Of a DNA stretch of 64,000 nt, positions 59,417 through 64,000 are shown piece after piece. The stretch is from Tethya wilhelma (Eukaryota; Porifera; Demospongiae; Tethyida; Tethyidae): positions 16,846,269 through 16,910,268 of the forward strand of contig CAXIPT010000001.1 of NCBI GenBank assembly GCA_964030475.1, in the 5' to 3' direction. Each line of letters begins with the position of its first letter. Position 1 is the stretch's first letter. The notes beneath the pieces are model-generated. The model ran no database searches, had not been told where the DNA came from, and saw nothing but the letters and a program-made list of their open reading frames with translations. A program made the position numbers and the translations under genes.

Positions 59417-59927
59417 TTCTGTTCAAAGAGAATAAAATGTATCCAAAGACGGCCCAAAAAGTTCAACTCGACAGCTCTTGTTGATCGATGCACGGTGATT
59501 CCTGTAGCATGGGTACTTGCTTTATATCATTCAACCGCCAAAGCACTGCACACTTCCTGTTCAGCAGCACTGCAGCAATGCAGCAACTAAATCTGATTGG
59601 TCAGATCCCTATGCAGCAGATGTTGCTTGGTAACGAAACATAAATAAGTCACGTGACTTGAGGGCGTGGTGAACCAGCACCACGTGGTTACAGGCAGCCA
59701 GTCTTGTGCGCATGCTCAATAACGTTCTTTCTTTTCAGTCACCACGTGAAAGTCCGAGAGATCTCTAAGGTAAAAGTAAGCTATAATGATGACTAATCGT
59801 GTTGTATACAGTTTGTTAGTAGACTGTTTTTGCGTTTGAACTAATATACAAGTTATAAGGCTAACGTTTAGAGTGGGTTGTAATAGTAGTGTGCCAGATT
59901 TTACTATCTGTTTTCCTTCTCATTAGA
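59417..59927. promoter_or_regulatory. Divergent promoter of calmodulin and ubiquitin-RPS27A
   Basis: Three CACGTG E-boxes lie at 59650-59655, 59681-59686 and 59743-59748. The pyrimidine run TTCTTTCTTTTC near 59725-59736 resembles the TOP start of ribosomal-protein mRNAs, and a 5' UTR exon probably ends near 59769 (AAG|GTAAAA), spliced to the acceptor at 59926. E-boxes of this type bind bHLH-zip factors of the Myc/Max/USF group. Confidence 0.6.
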
Positions 59928-60599
<672 letters not shown>

Positions 60600-60638
60600 A
60601 GTGATAATTTAATATTGAAATTTGTTCAGATGAAAAGC

Positions 60639-60644
60639 AAATAA
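60639..60644 (+). terminator. Polyadenylation signal of RPS27A
   Basis: AATAAA 40 nt after the stop codon, followed by T-rich sequence. Confidence 0.7.
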
Positions 60645-60945
60645 ATTTTGATTTACATTGATTTGTTGTTGCACTGCTTTTCTGTGTACATGAACCTTGA
60701 GTGAGACTCGTTATATAACTATGGGACTTGCGTGAGATTGTGTAATAGCAGAATCTGGTAAAGTGAAGGTTGAATAATCTACACACAGCTTATGATGTTT
60801 GCATGACTGTGCAGGTATGTATATCAAACCTGCATTCAACTTGCAGTCACTCATAATTATGTTGAGCTTTATTCATTACATATAAATAACTGTTGCCGTA
60901 ATACGATATACTTTAATGATTATTAATAATAATTATTGATCGCAA
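60645..60945. other. Convergent intergenic region
   Basis: AT-rich, between the RPS27A poly(A) signal and the MTIF2 stop codon; nothing recognised. Confidence 0.5.
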
Positions 60946-63900
60946 TCAAGTTGATCCTACGTGGAAACCAAGGTCCCACTGTAGTTTTCTAACTACTCTC
61001 TTCTTTTCGAAACACTGCACAACATCTCCAACTTGAAACCCTGGATCCTTAGCGAAGCTTAGTCCACATTCGGTCTCCTTCCTAGCCAGCTCCACATCAT
61101 CCTTACCATGTTTCATACCAACCAGAGCCCCTTCGTAAATCACCTATAACGACAGGCACAACATTACATTTAGTTGGTGTACTGGACTGTATTTTTATAA
61201 ATCCAAAATGGACACTTTGACCTTATGCTAACCTCTCCATCTCTGATGAGCCTGTGCTTGGCATTACGAAGCAGTCTTCCCTGTTTTACTCTACAGCCTC
61301 CGACCGAGGCTGACCTTGCTCCAGTCAGTTTGAAAACTTTCAAGATGACAGCCTCACCGTGTATTTCATCTTGCCACTCTGGAGCCAGCAGTGTTTCCAA
61401 ATGACCCTGAGGGTTCAAAGGAAGCACACAACACGAGAAGTAAACATTTACACTGGCATAATTACTACAACAAGTACAGGCATAAATTTTTAGCCTATCA
61501 AACAAACAAACAAAAACAAACAAAGACTTATAATTACTTTTAGTGTTTCCAACAGTTTGTAGATGATGTTGTGTGATATGACAGTCACATCTTTGCTCCT
61601 TGAGAGGCTGCTCACTGTCTTATTACACGAAACATTGAACCCTAGTATCAAACCTACACAAGTTGAAACAAAAACAGTCACTTCTATTATACAAAGACAA
61701 TACAGTATCAAGAATAGCTTAATTTCAGACCTTTCCCTCCTAGCTCTAAATTTTTTTTTTTTTTTTAAATAAAACAAAACAGTAGTCTCATCCCTAGGCT
61801 CCCCTTCTCCTTTCCATGATGAGTGAAAGATCAAAGGGGAGCCTGGGGACGAGGCTAACAAACAGTGAAGAAGGTCAGGGAACAAGGAATATGATAATTA
61901 TTGCTATTACTGTATTATTGTCTCACCATTGGTGGCTGCAGCTGTCTCAACATCCCTCTCAGTGATGGCCCCCACTCCAGAGTGGACCACACTCAGCTCA
62001 ACCTCCACGGGTTGTCGTGACGTGAGTACTTCAATGACAGCTTCGACAGATCCCATCACATCTCCCTTGACGACCACAGGCACAAGTAGCTTGCCATCTG
62101 TTCCAACGTTAACAGACTCTGATGACGTAGTACTCTTGAGTTGCTCCTTTTGTGATGTTTCTTGCTGTTCAGCTATGTAAGAACTTGCCTCACGTTCATT
62201 CGTAGCCTGTGAATCAGTGATATTACATCATCATGATGTCATAGTTCTGAAACACACGTACAGTATACCTGCAAGCATTTGTCTCCAGCTGCTGGTTGAC
62301 CTTTCCACCCAGCAGTTAGCACAGGTGTAGAGGGAGGTGCTTGACGAATGGGTTTACGGTGCTCATTAAATAGAGCTCTAATCTTTCCCCACGTCTCACC
62401 GGCGACAAGAATATCCCCTACTTTCAGTGTACCATGTTGAACAATAACAGTAGCAACGGGCCTGTGAGTATAGAGGGGGATGGACAACATGGCCACTGAA
62501 CTTCTAGAGATCTTACAACTTGACCATGCATCTGCCACATCACCCACCCGAGGCCCTTCTCTAGGTTTGATTCAATTACGACTCCCTCCACTGGCCCCTC
62601 AGGGTCTCCTCTGATGTCACACAACTCGGCCTGCATCAAGATAGCTTCCTCGAGAGCTTCCAGACCAGTTCCTTTCAGAGCTGAAATCTGAACCACTTGC
62701 ACTTCTCCTCCAAACTCCTCCAACTGGATGCCATTCGAGAGCAATTCCTGCTTCACACGATTCTGGACACAACAAGGATAAAGATGTGTCACAGAAGGGA
62801 AGTAACTTTAACACTGAGTATAGTTTCAACATCTACACAACTACACTAGTGCAACAATAACTCACAAGGTTCACTCCATGTTTGTCACATTTGTTAATAG
62901 CAACAATCACTGGAACTGAAAGTGAAGAAGAAAAATATAGTTTTGTCATCAATGCTTACTAAACCTTCAATAAGGATATTATTACATTTTTATTTTGCAA
63001 ATCTGTCCACAAACCTTGAGCTTGCTGGATGAGTTGTATCGACTCTTTGGTCTGTTCCATGACACCATCATCAGCTGCCACCACTAACACCACAATGTCA
63101 GTGACATGGGCTCCTCTGGACCTCATTGCACTGAAGGCAGCATGTCCCGGTGTGTCGAGGAAGGTGAGAGTGTGGCCTGAACTGAGGGTGACTGTACGGT
63201 TGGTGAAGGAAAAAAGAAAAGACAAACTACACATCAAGCAAGTAATTAAAAGCTCCTTTAATCATTACTCATCTTTGAAGGAGAGTCATTATATAAAGCT
63301 GGTAATTATTAGCAAAAGAATTTGACTTTAATCTTAGCAGCTTTGAAAAGCATTGGCACAGTTTGTGTGAGTCATTGGCTACCTGAGAATGCTCCTATGT
63401 GTTGAGTGATGCCCCCTGCCTCTTGAGCTGCTACTGATGTCTTCCTCAACCTGTCCAACAGTGTCGTCTTTCCATGATCAACGTGGCCCATGATGGTGAC
63501 GACAGGGGGGCGCAGGGGGATAGTGGAATGATCACGCTTCAGAGGACGGAGAGAGACCTTCCTTGGAGTGTGCCCCAGTTCAGTCACAACATGCTCCAGC
63601 AACTCCAGTGGTAGTTCTATACATGGGCAAGTTGTGGTCGGTACATGGGGGTGTAAAATATATTAACTCATAACATTCTGTGCCTGTAAAAATTAACCCT
63701 TTAGTGCTCAAGACTAACCATCTTTCTGATGTTTCACCTTCTTGCCAACCTGCTGTAGGGATTTTCTCACAACACCTATAAGACAAACAAGGATGAACAT
63801 TATTTTTAGCATAACCTAATGCATGACATACACACACACACACACACACACACGAATAATATTTATACCAATTGGTACAGAGAGGAGAGTAGCCAACTCC

Positions 63901-63947
63901 TTAACAGTCATACCATCTCTAATCTTTATAACCTTTTTCTTGGTCGA
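60946..63947 (-). CDS. MTIF2: Mitochondrial translation initiation factor IF-2, 5' end beyond window
   Basis: Eleven exons are visible: 63869-63947, 63719-63775, 63383-63616, 63015-63191, 62866-62915, 62548-62762, 62269-62461, 61927-62206, about 61539-61641, 61233-61406, 60946-61143. The GTPase motifs are complete: G1 [13 protein letters not shown]2 in [11 protein letters not shown]3 [10 protein letters not shown] and G4 NKCD. Domain II ([20 protein letters not shown]), the linker and the C-terminal fMet-tRNA-binding region ([20 protein letters not shown]) follow. The factor brings formyl-Met-tRNA to the mitochondrial small subunit. The transit peptide and the first exons lie to the right of 63947. 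MKHGKDDV and CGLSF are typical of mitochondrial and bacterial IF-2, not the cytosolic eIF5B. Confidence 0.95.
61783..61857. mobile_element. Short foldback repeat in an MTIF2 intron
   Basis: Inverted arms TAGTCTCATCCCTAGGCTCC and near-complement; same family as 47626-47712. Confidence 0.7.
63830..63853. repeat. (AC)n microsatellite
   Basis: Short run in an MTIF2 intron. Confidence 0.9.
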
Positions 63948-64000
63948 CTATATCATCAAGACAGAAAAAAATGACAAACTTCATGATGGTCAGGTGGTGA

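Overview
The window looks like a draft-assembly piece from an early-branching animal, most plausibly a demosponge such as Amphimedon (inference). It has dense short introns (many 53-62 bp), GT/AG splice sites and several animal genes. Its signature is DSL domains, the Notch-ligand hallmark, in small type I membrane proteins. Several perfect duplications and two single-n gaps show that parts of the assembly may mix haplotypes.

Positions 318-46,218 hold a tandem array of Delta-like (MNNL/DSL/EGF/transmembrane) genes, nearly all on the minus strand. The canonical layout is: a 36-75 nt signal-peptide exon; an MNNL-like exon (about 113-118 codons); an exon with the end of MNNL plus one to three DSL domains; an EGF/transmembrane exon (or two exons); and a tyrosine-rich cytoplasmic exon. 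Exon phases (0,0,1,1) allow clean exon exchange. Models that read through without lesions start at 7,945 (514 aa), 26,590 (467 aa), 29,186 (442 aa), 33,746 and its identical copy 39,719 (445 aa), 42,895 (511 aa) and 46,218 (716 aa, an in-frame fusion of two genes). A chimera at 34,474-35,145 would encode a short secreted form. Other copies are pseudogenes, fragments or are cut by non-LTR retroelements (10.4-10.95 kb, 16.9-19.0 kb) and small DNA transposons. Several transposons can be dated and delimited by comparing occupied and empty paralogous sites inside the array.

Positions 46,373-64,000 hold ordinary conserved genes: PARP1 from its third zinc-binding region to the catalytic domain (plus, 5' zinc fingers absent); PACS (minus) with its first eight exons inside a perfect 1,668-bp tandem duplication; an SHIPPO-repeat (STPG1-like) gene (plus) head-to-head with PACS; calmodulin (minus) head-to-head with ubiquitin-RPS27A (plus) across a promoter with three CACGTG boxes; and mitochondrial IF-2 (minus), which runs off the right edge.

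The biology of most interest is the expanded ligand family: repeated DSL domains, a conserved NxxYGV tyrosine motif in the tails, a conserved nuclear-receptor-like DR1 element just 5' of the start codons, and a second family of signal-peptide exons. Together these suggest a diversified Notch-ligand system with phosphotyrosine-type tail signalling (inference).
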